DNA of 64,000 nucleotides, taken from assembly GCA_032191485.1 (NCBI GenBank), contig JAVDOI010000003.1, positions 11,594,986-11,658,985 of the forward strand, given 5' to 3'. Source of the stretch: Leptoclinus maculatus. Lineage: Eukaryota; Chordata; Actinopteri; Perciformes; Stichaeidae. The position numbers and the translations under genes were made by a program. This document shows, piece by piece, positions 47,250-58,483 of the stretch. The notes under the pieces were generated by a model, which searched no databases, was not told where the DNA came from, and saw only the letters and a list, made by a program, of their open reading frames with translations. The first letter of the stretch is position 1. Each line of letters starts with the position of its first letter.

Positions 47250-50200
47250 CTGAAGACAAAAGAAAAAAAATAAATAAAATGTAGGCCACTTGGCAAACCG
47301 TCAACACAGTCTGGCATCTGCCAATATTTTCCACATATTTAATGTATGACATTAAGGTAATGGCTTTCTGCCAACAAAGGCAAGAGGCAGAGGCTGCTCA
47401 AACCCATAGATTACAAGAACATAACATGTCAACGATTGAATGAAAACATATCTATTTGCCGTGGATGAACTGGTGAAAGTTTGACATATGAGAGGTGGAG
47501 GCGTTAGTCCACTAATGGTGTTGAGAGGGTGTGAATGAAAGGACTCTTGCTGACACCCTGTCCTCTCTTAGCGCCATATGATCCAATTAGATTACACCAC
47601 CCCAGCGAGACAGCTTAAATTCCCCATCTTTATATGGATTCATGTACAATAAGGCGCGTGTACTCGGCACACAGCTTGGTGAGAGCCAGATAGAAAACTT
47701 GGTTTAACAGGTGACAATATAGGTCAACATCAGAGAGACAACTAGTCTAAAAAGAAGATGACTGGCTGCATTATTTCACTTCCCTCCTTAAGCCCCCACG
47801 GAGACGATATGGTGGTATTTGAAACTCATAAGATGGATTTGCAAGAGGCAAAAATACACATGCAAGTGTCACCCGATGAGGTCTGCTGCAGCTGCAGTTT
47901 AACCCCCTGCCTGCTTCAAGCCACGGGGAGGGGGGGGGTTCTTCTTCCATTGCAGGCAAACAGAGTGAAGAGGTCCTGAGACTTAATCAAATTAGCATCT
48001 ACCCCAAGCTAATGTTTGTGTCTTCAATGCTATGCAGTAAGAATGTAAGAGACACAATGAATCATTAGAAGCCACTATAAACCAAACCAGCTGTAATAAA
48101 TGACCCTAAGGAGATAGCTGCTAAGATAAAGTGGACTGTATAGGTATATTAATTAATGTGATTACTCAGACAAGTTATGCGATTAGTCTTAGAAAAATTC
48201 CAACACTGCCAAAAATATTCAAACAGGGAGCCTTCAGTTCTCTTGATTTTCCTCCGTTAGGCCCCATCCTTTTCACTGGGGCATATCAAAAATCACTAAG
48301 GTGTTGCTGCGATGTTTGAAGAGACAAAGTCAATAATAGAGCCAAGAATTCTTGTAAAATAAATAGATCTCTTTCCAAACATTCTTGCATCTGGAGAGTA
48401 TGTCTTGCAAACTTACAAACAGCAATGCCTTGAGCAAACTTATGCACTTATTACAAAAACAAAAGCACTGTTTTTGAAAAACTGGGACAATTTAAGCCCT
48501 GGGTTACGACAGCAGCGTTGTGTTGTCAACAATATGTGCGGCACAGACAGCGAGTGACCCGACGTGCTGCACAATCCCATCCTATACCTAGGATCTGTGA
48601 CAGTAATATAGTGTAGGCGTCAGCGTCGTACACCAGGCCTCTTTAGTCATTTGGATTAAGCAGATTACCCATGATAATACATTTAAGAATAACTTTCCAC
48701 TGCAGGGCTTCCTGTGGACTGACAGACTTAGCTTTATGGTGTAATGTTGACCCTGTTTCACTCCCATCTCAGAAAACCTCCAATTACATCTTACACAACA
48801 CACAAAAATGTACCAGGCCCGTTTTAATGTTTAATTTTTGACACATTTTACGCTGGCTTCATGAATATATTGGATTGGCGGCTCTTACTAGTTTATTGAA
48901 TGTTTTTGCTTCATACATTCAATGCTAACACTTCTTCTGAGGTGTTTGTACGAGATCTGTATCAAAGAGCACGCATTCCTTCACACTCCATAGGCTACAG
49001 CCGGGGGGTAACTCATACTAAAGTATGTGACTAGGCATGTGGCAGTTGGCTTATAGAGCACAGTGGAAACTAAGTACAGAGTCAAAACATATACCATCAT
49101 GAAAAGATTGGACTTTGAGTTTTTTTTTTTTTATTATCTTCTGCAGTTTACTTCATTGGAAAGTGTTTCGTATTACAATGACAACACAGAAAGCGCACAC
49201 TAAGGCCAATGAGCAGCATGCCAAGAACAAAAACGTCTTTCAGTGGCCTGGAGAGTAAGACTAAATGTCTAAAACGTAGAAATGAATCAACTAGGCAACA
49301 TTTTTATAAAATAAGACCAAAGACATAAAGAAGCCATAGTACACTGTGCACTTCATACACACCACGGGTGAACTGGGTAACACGGTTTTAACTGCTACCT
49401 TTCAGTGGCTACTGAATCAGGAAGTTCTTTGTTACGTCACATTCATTGTATGTTCCAGGAAACGCCCATGTCCGACTAAATGAAGCTGCGAAAATATTCT
49501 TAAAGCAACATTGCTTCTTGACATATTAAGTATGGGTGGAGTAAGTGGCGTAAACGTTTTGAAGCACGATTTCTTTCTTTCTTTCAGTCCCAGGCCTCAC
49601 AGTGGAAGGTGCAAGAGTTTCCTTGTGCAGCCGGAGCCCTGTCCCAGCATCAAAATGAGCCCCGAGGACAAAGCCCTCTCGGGCTGTTGGCTCCCCGGAA
49701 TCTAGCCACTTGGCTGGACAAGCCTCCTGATTTGGCAGACGAGGACAGAGAGAAAACTCCTGATAACTATCGGACCCAAAAAGCAGTCCGGACCGCATTT
49801 GAGAACAAGTCCATGTAGCACTCTACACGTAGACTATGATGGTGCTAGTGCTTTGCAAAATGGCTCAAACGTGTATAATTATACAATATGTCCTATCAAA
49901 TAACAATTTACAAAAAACTGTATCTGCTCTGCAAGTGTAAAGGTCATGTGTGTAACAAATACATTGTAGGAATGATTCCAAAAACAAAACCATGGAAATA
50001 CATTTACTCTCTGATAACAGCACCATTTATCTTTAAAGTTTCAATGACTACAGATAGTTAAAAATAATCTAGTTTAGAGCAAGGGGTTAGATAATTGGGA
50101 GATCAGTCTGTCTGAATAGTTAGGCTGTAAGGATGACAATCTAATACTTTACCATTATCAGTATTACAGTAATTAACTAAACAGAAAGTAGCAATGTACA

Positions 50201-51461
50201 CAGTGGGGCATCTGATTATAGTGGGAAAACTCGTCTGATCTTCCTGGTCAGGCCGCAACAAGTAAACCTGAAAGTGTGGTATAGAATCAGGTACAACGAA
50301 GAAACCCTAGATAAGAGCTCATCTACAGACAGACCTCAAGGAAATCGACAAAGATGCCAACAAGACAGAACTGACACTCCGCCAAATGACAGGAGAAGCT
50401 CAGGAATAACTTTATGGACTCTTAAAGCCAAAGTTTCTAAAAGTGGGGTCATGAGGTGCTTTGACAGATTCAGACACAGTGTGATATCTTTAGTCACCAC
50501 CTTATTGCAGATGTAGCAACACACGTTTAATTTATTTTAAGTACCATAATTAAGTTAAATAAAACACCGCGACTTGTCTTTGGTGTCCAGGAAGCCTCCT
50601 CAAAATCCAACAAGGGCAGTTCACAATGGTAGAGTACCAAATGTCCCAGCATGCTCGGTCATGTCTAATCGCCGGCCTTGTGCACACTATTGGACCAAGA
50701 TACGTAATGGCAGCTGTTCTTACACCAAGAAAAGACTGCTTGGTGATACAGCCTGCAATCACAGATACAGCCGATCTGATCTAACACGAGCTACAGCGGT
50801 AATCTTCCTTGCTTAAGTTAGCCCAGCTAACTCTCAAGTCACACATTAACGCTACAATCAAATAAACCATAAAAGCGAAACAAGAGGCACACATGTCGAC
50901 GACAGGCTCACTTCACCGACACGACTAGCAAAAAAATGTGTATTTAAACAGTAGAGGCTAGCTAACGGTACAAGTAACGTTAACCTAGATACTACAATAT
51001 TTCTTGTTAACGATATATCCATACAGGGAAAAGGCTTCTCGCCACCCAAGTTAGTCTCAGAGTGGCTCGAGCTCAGCGTTATGAATGAGCTAGCTAACGT
51101 AGAAGCTAGCCAACTAACGTTCGCCACGTCCTACCGTCCGCCGACCAAACCAATTATGAGTAACGTTACAGAGGACGTGTTCTGGGGTGAAACCGACCAG
51201 CTAAAATGTTAACAAAACACCCAAGTGTATTTCTTTCACAAACACGAAGCCCGTTTGGAGGCGTGGACGTCTGCCCCCACGGGCCTCGTCTTGACCCAGC
51301 CTCCCTCTCTCCTGAAATCTCTGACCCGGTCTGCGGCTTCATTCTTCCGTTCAAGTCCTGAGGGCCGTTCACAGGCCCGGGTAAAGAGCTTAGCTGTGCT
51401 AAGACTGAGATGAGCGGCCTTTCGACAAGAAATAAACATATCGCCGATAAACACGGCATAC
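47250..51461 (-). other. ktn1 5' UTR intron
   Basis: The coding exon begins with an AG acceptor one base before the ATG, so an upstream non-coding exon is required. The best donor is CAG|GTATGC at 51,462/51,461, just inside the promoter region. The 4.2-kb intron has no coding exon on the minus strand. A plus-strand segment at about 49,575-49,818 starts after a good pyrimidine-tract AG and stays open for about 80 codons, but I recognise no homology. Confidence 0.6.
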
Positions 51462-51620
51462 CTGTAGCGTCAGTTTGCTGTTCCCTTAACTGGTGGTGAA
51501 ATGGCGTTGTTCTGCGTTGACTCTTGCAGACTTCCGACTTCCCGGGGCAGTTCCAGCCTGGCTTTCTTCTGCGCTATCAGTCAGACTATCTCATGTTTCT
51601 GGTTCGCGGGGGCGGGTCAT
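51462..51620 (-). promoter_or_regulatory. ktn1: ktn1 promoter and probable non-coding exon 1
   Basis: On the minus strand there is a tandem pair of ETS sites (GGGAAGTCGGAAGT at 51,530-51,543), a GC box (CGGGGGCGGG on the plus strand, about 51,607-51,616) and, downstream, a CAG|GTATGC splice donor at 51,462. This layout fits a TATA-less housekeeping promoter followed by a short non-coding first exon. The transcription start is not resolved. Confidence 0.5.
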
Positions 51621-52025
51621 AGTGAGGCTGCAGGGGAACGCTTGTTTTGTGACTCCGGGTACACCGTCAGGAGACGTTATTACGCAAGGAAAAAACAAGA
51701 GTAGCCCCGCCTTTTCGAGACAGCCTCGGCTCATAAATCTTACTTTCGGCAAAATCAAAGAGGGGAGTGGTCGTTGCACTTCCCCAAAGTCCATAAAACA
51801 GGAGCACATTATGTACTTCCACTATATCTGTTGTATATCTTGTGACCTAACCATACTAAGTGTATTTTAATTTGTTGTGGTATAACTTACTTTAGGGATG
51901 TAACACATATTTTGCAACAATGTTTTAGATAACATTTTCCAAATTAACATGTGGTATAATATTCTTTTTAACTTAATAGACTGTCCAAAAAGAAACCCAT
52001 GAACACTGAAATTCAAAGAAATTAA

Positions 52026-52031
52026 TTTATT
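52026..52031 (-). terminator. msh4 poly(A) signal
   Basis: AATAAA on the minus strand 88 nt beyond the msh4 stop codon, giving a short 3' UTR. The ktn1 promoter lies only about 400 bp further downstream. Confidence 0.65.
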
Positions 52032-52118
52032 ATTAAATATGTCAATCCTAACACAATATGCCCAGTAATGATACATCAACAATTATTTTTTTGAATGACT
52101 GATTTCAGGCTGAATCAG

Positions 52119-55100
52119 TCATTCCTCTTCTGTGTCGATGGACGCTGGCTGCCCTGCTGCCAGCAGCTCTGCCTCATACTGCTTCTTTAAGCCCTTCAGA
52201 TACATACGCAAGCTGTCACGGTCCAGTCTGGAGTTCCTGGCAGTCTGCAGGAGGCGGGTGGCCAGCTTGTACACCGCTCTCTGCCTCTGTGTTCCCGGAT
52301 CACTGTGATGTTTGGCCTAGAACAATAATAAACCACACCGTGGATACTGTTTCTTTACTTTGCACTTCTCTGATAGCAGATTAAATATGGAGCACAGGAC
52401 ATATTTGTGCTATCCGTCACTGTACAGCATTTGACTCTCAGGGTCCAATTTGTTTATTTTTCAGGAATCATACCAAAAGCTGCTGGCTAACTTTGGAGGC
52501 AATCATCTTTGCCTCTTGGATTATGTTTGAGGGAAGTGCCGTCATTTCTGCTGCTCTCAGACCTAGAAGAGCAAAAACGAGCTCTGTAACCTTTTTTCAT
52601 GACCAGTTTCCACAGGATTGTAGTCAGATTTCACTGGTTTCTGTACCATAGTGTCTCTCTTCAGAGCATCCTCGATTCAGCAAGTATGTATACACAACAC
52701 TCTCTGCACCAGTGTCACCACTGCGTGTGTGCTGAACCTCCATGTGCTGGTTCTCCGCGTTGGGATAAAGAGACTCTAGTTGGCACAGCTCGAGAAAGTG
52801 CGTGGCAAACAGGGTGAACGCCTGCAGACAGCCGGGAAACAGCACACACACACCTTAGAAAACTAAAAACACAAGCTATTCCTGTATTGACTTTACTGCT
52901 TTGCTGTTGACCTAAGAGGTGTAACACAACCGACAAGTTAAACAAACCATATAGAGCATACGAATCTGATTGAACCAGTTTTCATCTTAGACAAAGGAAT
53001 ATCAGTGCAGGGCTGTATAAGTGCATACTCTACCTTGAGGCTAAGAAGGAACTCACAAACTGAGTGGCAAATGCCGATGCCCTCCTCAGCACTGGTACCC
53101 CGCCCCAACTCGTCTATGATGATCAGGGACCTGTCGCTCACGTTGTGGATTATGTAAGAGATCTTTGGGGAGTAGATATGCAGTCAATCATCATTTTGTG
53201 ATTTAGTTCCCTCATATATGTAATTAAAGATCATCAGCAGCCCTAATGCTGAAAACACACAAACATACCTCCTTCATTTCCAACATGAAGGTGGAAGAAT
53301 TAGTTTCAAAATCATCATCCACACCTATTCTGGTGAAAATCTGGTCAGCAACACGAAAAGAGGCGTACTCGGCAGGGACAAAAGAGCCTGGAATAATGAT
53401 GTAAGGGCGTTAAACACCCAGCCAAGTGCATGCCTAGCACTGTGCAGCTTTGTACTCCAAATTCATGAGAGGCTGAACGGTGTGCCGCTGACCTATCTGA
53501 GCCATGATCTGACACAGCGCCACCTGCTTGAGGTAGGTGGATTTGCCGCTCATGTTGGGTCCAGTGATGACGACAAAGTTGCTGCCCTCGGAGATGTAGC
53601 TATTGTTCGATACAGGCTGCTGTCCAACAATCCGCTCCAGAATGGGGTGACGACCCTGCTTGATGGCCAGTGTGTCTGTGAACTCAGGGCGCACTGGCAG
53701 ACAAAGCAATGATCAAAAATACATCGATTTGTTGGAATTTTGTATATATATAATAACATGGAATGATCAAAACGCATTCAAATACAGCTACACTGTATGA
53801 GTTTGTATTTGGCAATTTTGTTACAAACTTAAAAAGCCAGTAAACTGTGACTAAATTATTAGGTATATGATTTCATCTCTATATTTAAATTCTTAATTGC
53901 CAGTTGTTTAACTGAAAAGTGTGTCACAATATAATAAAAGCTTATTTCTGACAGAGGTGTGTGCAGTTGTTGAGGAGATTTGTCTCTGTGAATACAGCAC
54001 ATCAGTGCACACTTATGTAACAAGGTAATCTGAGTACACGCTGGCTGGGATAGAGAGGGTGGGGGGGGGGGCAGGCAGTCAGCACATGTCTATGGAGATA
54101 TGCTTTCAGACAGCTGAGGGCCAGCGCTCACCACCCACGTGGCTGATCTGGCTGGTGTTGCCCACGACCCACAAAAAAAAAGAAAACTGAACGCCAGCAG
54201 AACTGCCAGCTCAGAGGAGCAGTTTCTGACTGTCATGTGTGACGTTGGCTGGGTGCTGCCTTGTGTGGACACATCATTCCCTCAGACAACATGTCGGTCT
54301 TCTTCTTTAAGGTTCATTTGACAGTTTGGTTGACATACTTGGAAATCAACAGTGAGTCATACATACCATAGTCTGAGATGGTGCATGCGTTGGCCAGTGA
54401 CAGCAGCATGTCCAGCATGGACACAGCATCCGAGAGCTTGTAAAGGCAGTGAATGTGCTGGTGGATAGTGCTCAGCAGCTGACATATCACCCTGTAAGGA
54501 GACAAGTCAGATGCTACAGGGGCATTGTGCAGGAGGGGAACTAGCTAACAAATAGCACCCTCTGGTGGACAATAAGTAGTAGTCAATATTTAAAGATGAT
54601 CTTTGAACTTAAGCACATCTCTGCACAGTCATATTCCTCTGTGGAATGGAAAAAGTGCCAGAGAAACAATTAAACAGATTAAATTAACTAATTACTCAAG
54701 GAAACTCTTTCTTTCAATGTTCATTACAGTGCCATTAAGTGCCTACAATACATTCCTGTGCATGTTTGTAAGTGATAGGATCATGATCTTTCTTACACAT
54801 AGGACATGTGAAAGATCTCCCTCAGGGCCTCATCACAGCGGTCATTCATCTTCATCAGGTCTGCAATGGTGAAGCCATAGTTGTTGTTGTGCTTTGTGAC
54901 CTGCGGTGGCATATGTTTTTTTTGTGTTCATTGGTTTCATTTAACTTTATTGTCCTGATGGGGGCAATTTGTTTTTCTGTTCTTAGTTAGTCTATTAGCC
55001 CCGCCTCTCGTGGACCGTACCTTGATAAACTCAGAGGGGAGTTTCCCTTCAGGTAAGACCACTCCCTCGAGCTTCATTTGAATGAAGAAACCTCGAGCTG

Positions 55101-55878
55101 TGCTGTAGCTGGTACGAATTGGCAAACCGTACTTCTCCCCCATCTGGTTCACTAGCCCTGTGCAACACAACGCCATTCAATGAGCTTGGATGTATAAATA
55201 ACATCGACAAACATCGCAAACCAAAGATGTTAACTGAACGGACAGACTACACACCTGCAATGTCGTCCACTATCTCAGTGTAAGCTCTGCGTGCAATGTC
55301 GAGGAATTCGTTGATGTTGGGGCGGACAGCGTAACACTTCTGGGTGCGCATGTTCAGGCTCCCCTTCAGGTAGGTGGTGTCGTCATTAATCACGGTCTTG
55401 ATCTGCTCTAGGATCATGTCAAACCTGAGGCGGACACAAATACGGTGGCAGACGTCTGTACACAGTACATGATAGTAAATGTGTATTATATTTATAACAT
55501 AGGCAGAAAGCTTGGTACCTGTTGTCTTCCAATGCGGTGCTGTAGGCCTTGAGCAGAGCCGTGTTGCAATTCTTCAACCCCATCTGTTCATAAAGTGCAA
55601 TGTTTAAAGGACTTGCAATTGACATTCTAACTAAATAACAACTAGTGCAATACTTGTTGTGGGGTAAAAAGCATTTTTTTTCCTCATTCTATTCATGGCT
55701 ACAGGATGATGTTGAACAAATTTCACAGACCCTTAACCGTGGCACCAGGTCCAATGTGTGTTTCAGCTGAATGACGTGTGTGATCTTTGCTTCAGCAACC
55801 TGAACCTGCAAAAACAAAGCAACTGTAACGAAAAAGGCATGAAAAGGGAAAGAAATACCTTGTGTCTTTAAGCATTTC

Positions 55879-55920
<42 letters not shown>

Positions 55921-58041
55921 CTCTCTCTCTCAAGACATTCCACTGCAATGAAATCATCTTATGTAACTGTGAGTACTGAAAGTACTGTACGTACCGTTTC
56001 CTGCTTTGGGATTTGGACAAGAACAGAGAGCAGCTGGTCAATGTCAAGGAAATGAGCTATGGCTAAGGAGTGCAAAAAGAGCACATAGTCAAATACTGCG
56101 TTATGCTCCCATCTCCAGCATGCACTTTATATTTAACGTATGATTAAATCCTGACCATTCTTCAGGCCGAAGAAGAGCTCCTCATCCCGCAGCAGCTCTT
56201 GTATGGTGTCCAAGCGTATGTTGATGGTGTCCACATCAACGAGAGGCTCCAGAATATTGGAGCGCAACCGTCTCGCACCACCAGATGTTTTGGTGTGGTT
56301 AAGCACCCCTAAAAGAGTATGCTCGCTCCTGTAGAGACAGACAGACTGAACACTCACTGTACATGATTATACAAGCGCCACACATGTCATACTCTTGCCC
56401 TCTTACCTGTGGTCTCTGTTATTGACAACCAACTCCAAGTTGGCGGCAGATGTAGAGTCAATCATTGCAGTCTGTTCACTCCCTTTAAAGCTCACTTTGA
56501 GAGACTTGCCAGCGTAGACGGAGTTCTGGATGAATTCTAAATATTTCAGCAAAGCAGCGGCTGCTGCTAGGCAATAGTACCTGGAAAAAAAAAAATCATG
56601 GTAATTTGTAACAAAAGATTTGTGTTGCAGTATATCTATTTTTATACGTTATTGTACTCAGTGGCGTACTTAGCTTGCACTTCCATGAGGACTGTGCCAA
56701 ATTCTGGAGCACACAGCTGCTGAATGTACTCCAGTCCTTTCCTCTCGTTAAAATACTTCCTTTGGATAGCAGTGAAAGCTACTCCCTGACAATAAAAACA
56801 GTCAAATGCAAATATTACAGCACATTAATATTTAACAAAAACACATGTCAATAGGTGTGATGCACCATACGCAGTTTACAGTAGTGCCAACCAGGAGTGA
56901 GTGAGTGAATGAGTGAGACACCTTCTTCTTTGAAAGTATGCATTTGTTTCACTGAATTGTGTGTTTTGCTTAGGACTCCTAAACTGCATTGGTACCGGGA
57001 AGTTCTCTGTGATGAGGTTGAACAGCTTCGTCCCTTTCCCCTTCTCACTGGCTGTGTCTGGCATGAGTATTTCCAGTGGCACCAAGATGTGAATCTTGGT
57101 TATGACCTTCAGAAGAGTAAAATAATGAATGAAACAGGAGTTGCCTTTATTTCAGAGTCTCTGCTGAGCATAGCCATGATTAACAAGCCAATCAAGCCTG
57201 TAGGTTGTACTGTAGATTTTGACCACGGATTGGTTACCTTGGCATATGTCCCAGTGTCTGCAAACTGCGAGAGTATAAGCTCTGGACATTTCAAATTGAG
57301 ACTGGCCATGCCAATCTCTCCCCGAGCCAAACCGCGCCCTTCAACCACTGCCACAATCACAGAGGCACCGGAGGCTGTGGTCACAGAGGAGCTGCTTGTT
57401 GCTGCAAAAACACAGGAATCAAAATTAGAAACACAGCTTCAGCCATGTTGACATGTTCAAACATGATGTAGGGCTGAAGTACCGGTGTGATCGGTCAATG
57501 GGGTGCGTGCTGGGTGTGTGAGTGTGGCCCCAGCAAACCCTGGTGTCCTCCTGACTTTTGGTGTTCCTCCACGGCTGAGGAGGGAGGAGCTGTCCGAGGT
57601 AGATGAAAGGTGGGATGAATTGATCCTGCCTAACAGGAAGCTTTGATGCAATTGACCTATGTCGAGACAAAACGTGAGGATAGGGCCTTTGTCATATTAT
57701 TACTGCCGTGCCCAGAGGCAAGGTTTTTAGTATTACAAATGTGGGCCCCATTGCTATTATTATAATTTCTCTAATCTAATTTTGTAAACCACTGTTGTGA
57801 CAGTAAAAGATGCTAAGTGTTAGCTTAAACTAAACTCACCTGAGGCCGCTCGGGGGAGTGATGGACCGTGGCTGGAGCTCGTACTGCCTTCATCTAAACA
57901 TTGGTGGGATGAACCAGAGGATGTTGATCCGGGATCGTACGAGGTCGTTTCATTTATTCTGCTTCTGTCCGTTGGGGACACCCCCCATGTCTGTCCACAT
58001 TCCGAGGTGTCATCGACCTCCTCTGTGCTGCTACGAAACAT
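52119..58041 (-). CDS. msh4: MutS homologue 4, meiotic crossover factor
   Basis: Twenty exons in phase, 2,769 nt (922 residues; human 936, also 20 exons): 58041-57840, 57656-57483, 57401-57238, 57106-56996, 56785-56670, 56580-56407, 56328-56156, 56062-55995, 55805-55731, 55583-55519, 55424-55255, 55157-55021, 54900-54797, 54491-54367, 53693-53493, 53387-53269, 53162-53034, 52821-52647, 52562-52474, 52316-52119. MSH4 pairs with MSH5 (MutS-gamma), clamps meiotic joint molecules and promotes crossing over in the nucleus of germ cells. VIVAVVEGRGLARGEIGMA (from about residue 138), GPNMSGKST (Walker A, 664-672), LIIIDELGRGT (Walker B, 739-749) and FATHFLEL fix the identity. The Ser-rich N-terminus is poorly conserved, and MSH4 lacks the mismatch-recognition domain I of other MutS proteins. 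Start: the first ATG of the conserved frame. No disabling change is seen. Exons 2 and 9 have weak GT donors. Confidence 0.95.
53034..53162 (-). CDS. msh4: msh4 exon 17, Walker B and signature region
   Basis: Encodes DRSLIIIDELGRGTSAEEG. The acidic pair DE (743-744) coordinates magnesium and activates water in MutS ATPases. Together with exon 15 it indicates an intact ATPase. The acceptor is preceded by CCCCAAAG, which is purine-rich but the only in-frame option. Confidence 0.93.
53493..53693 (-). CDS. msh4: msh4 exon 15, Walker A
   Basis: Encodes VRPEFTDTLAIKQGRHPILE, then the ATP-binding P-loop GPNMSGKSTYLKQ (residues 664-676). All P-loop residues of active MutS ATPases are present, including the lysine and the serine/threonine pair. 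Confidence 0.95.
53694..54366 (-). other. msh4 intron 14
   Basis: A 673-bp intron; the only feature is a short G run near 54,061-54,070. No exon seen. Confidence 0.8.
54492..54796 (-). other. msh4 intron 13
   Basis: A 305-bp intron; nothing notable seen. Confidence 0.8.
55880..55931. repeat. (CA)n(CT)n compound microsatellite in msh4 intron
   Basis: About 19 CA units followed by about seven CT units, within the short intron between msh4 exons 8 and 9. Confidence 0.93.
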
Positions 58042-58278
58042 GTTAGACCCTCGCAAAAGCAGAGCGGTATATTACCAAACTAATGAATACATTTGAGAAT
58101 GCTAGTAACAAAAAAAAAAACTGCAGTCAACTGAGCCCTAATTTGTGAAAAACCCGGACTCCTTATGTGGAACGCAAAGAAGTCTCACAGCTAGCTTTAA
58201 CTGTTAGCTAACAAAACCGCCTCTGCTAGCTACGCGCGCGATCATTTCAGATCCTTCATCTAGCGTCTGCGCAAATCA

Positions 58279-58288
58279 GTCACGTGAC
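58279..58288. promoter_or_regulatory. Palindromic E-box GTCACGTGAC upstream of msh4
   Basis: A perfect ten-base palindrome of USF/MITF-type E-box, 238 bp upstream of the msh4 ATG and 31 bp before the transposon insertion. A CTGCGCAAA motif (58,267-58,275) is close by. It is a plausible core-promoter element of msh4; function is inferred. Confidence 0.45.
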
Positions 58289-58483
58289 ATTTTAAAACCA
58301 AGACGATTGACATACTGACAAGGGCGTAGGTTTGCATAGGGTCCATAGGGACTAGTCACGACCAAAGTTTGAGAAAGACACAATTGTCCCCACCAATATT
58401 TTGTTAATTTGAATTGCCTGTTAGAAAAAAATATTTTGCACAATATATTTGCAAACTCATTCGTATTATTATTAGTGCTGGGC

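Noticed and set aside
58042..58056. Upstream non-ATG start (TTG) for msh4
   Set aside because: Eukaryotic genes start at ATG; the ATG at 58,041 is in frame.
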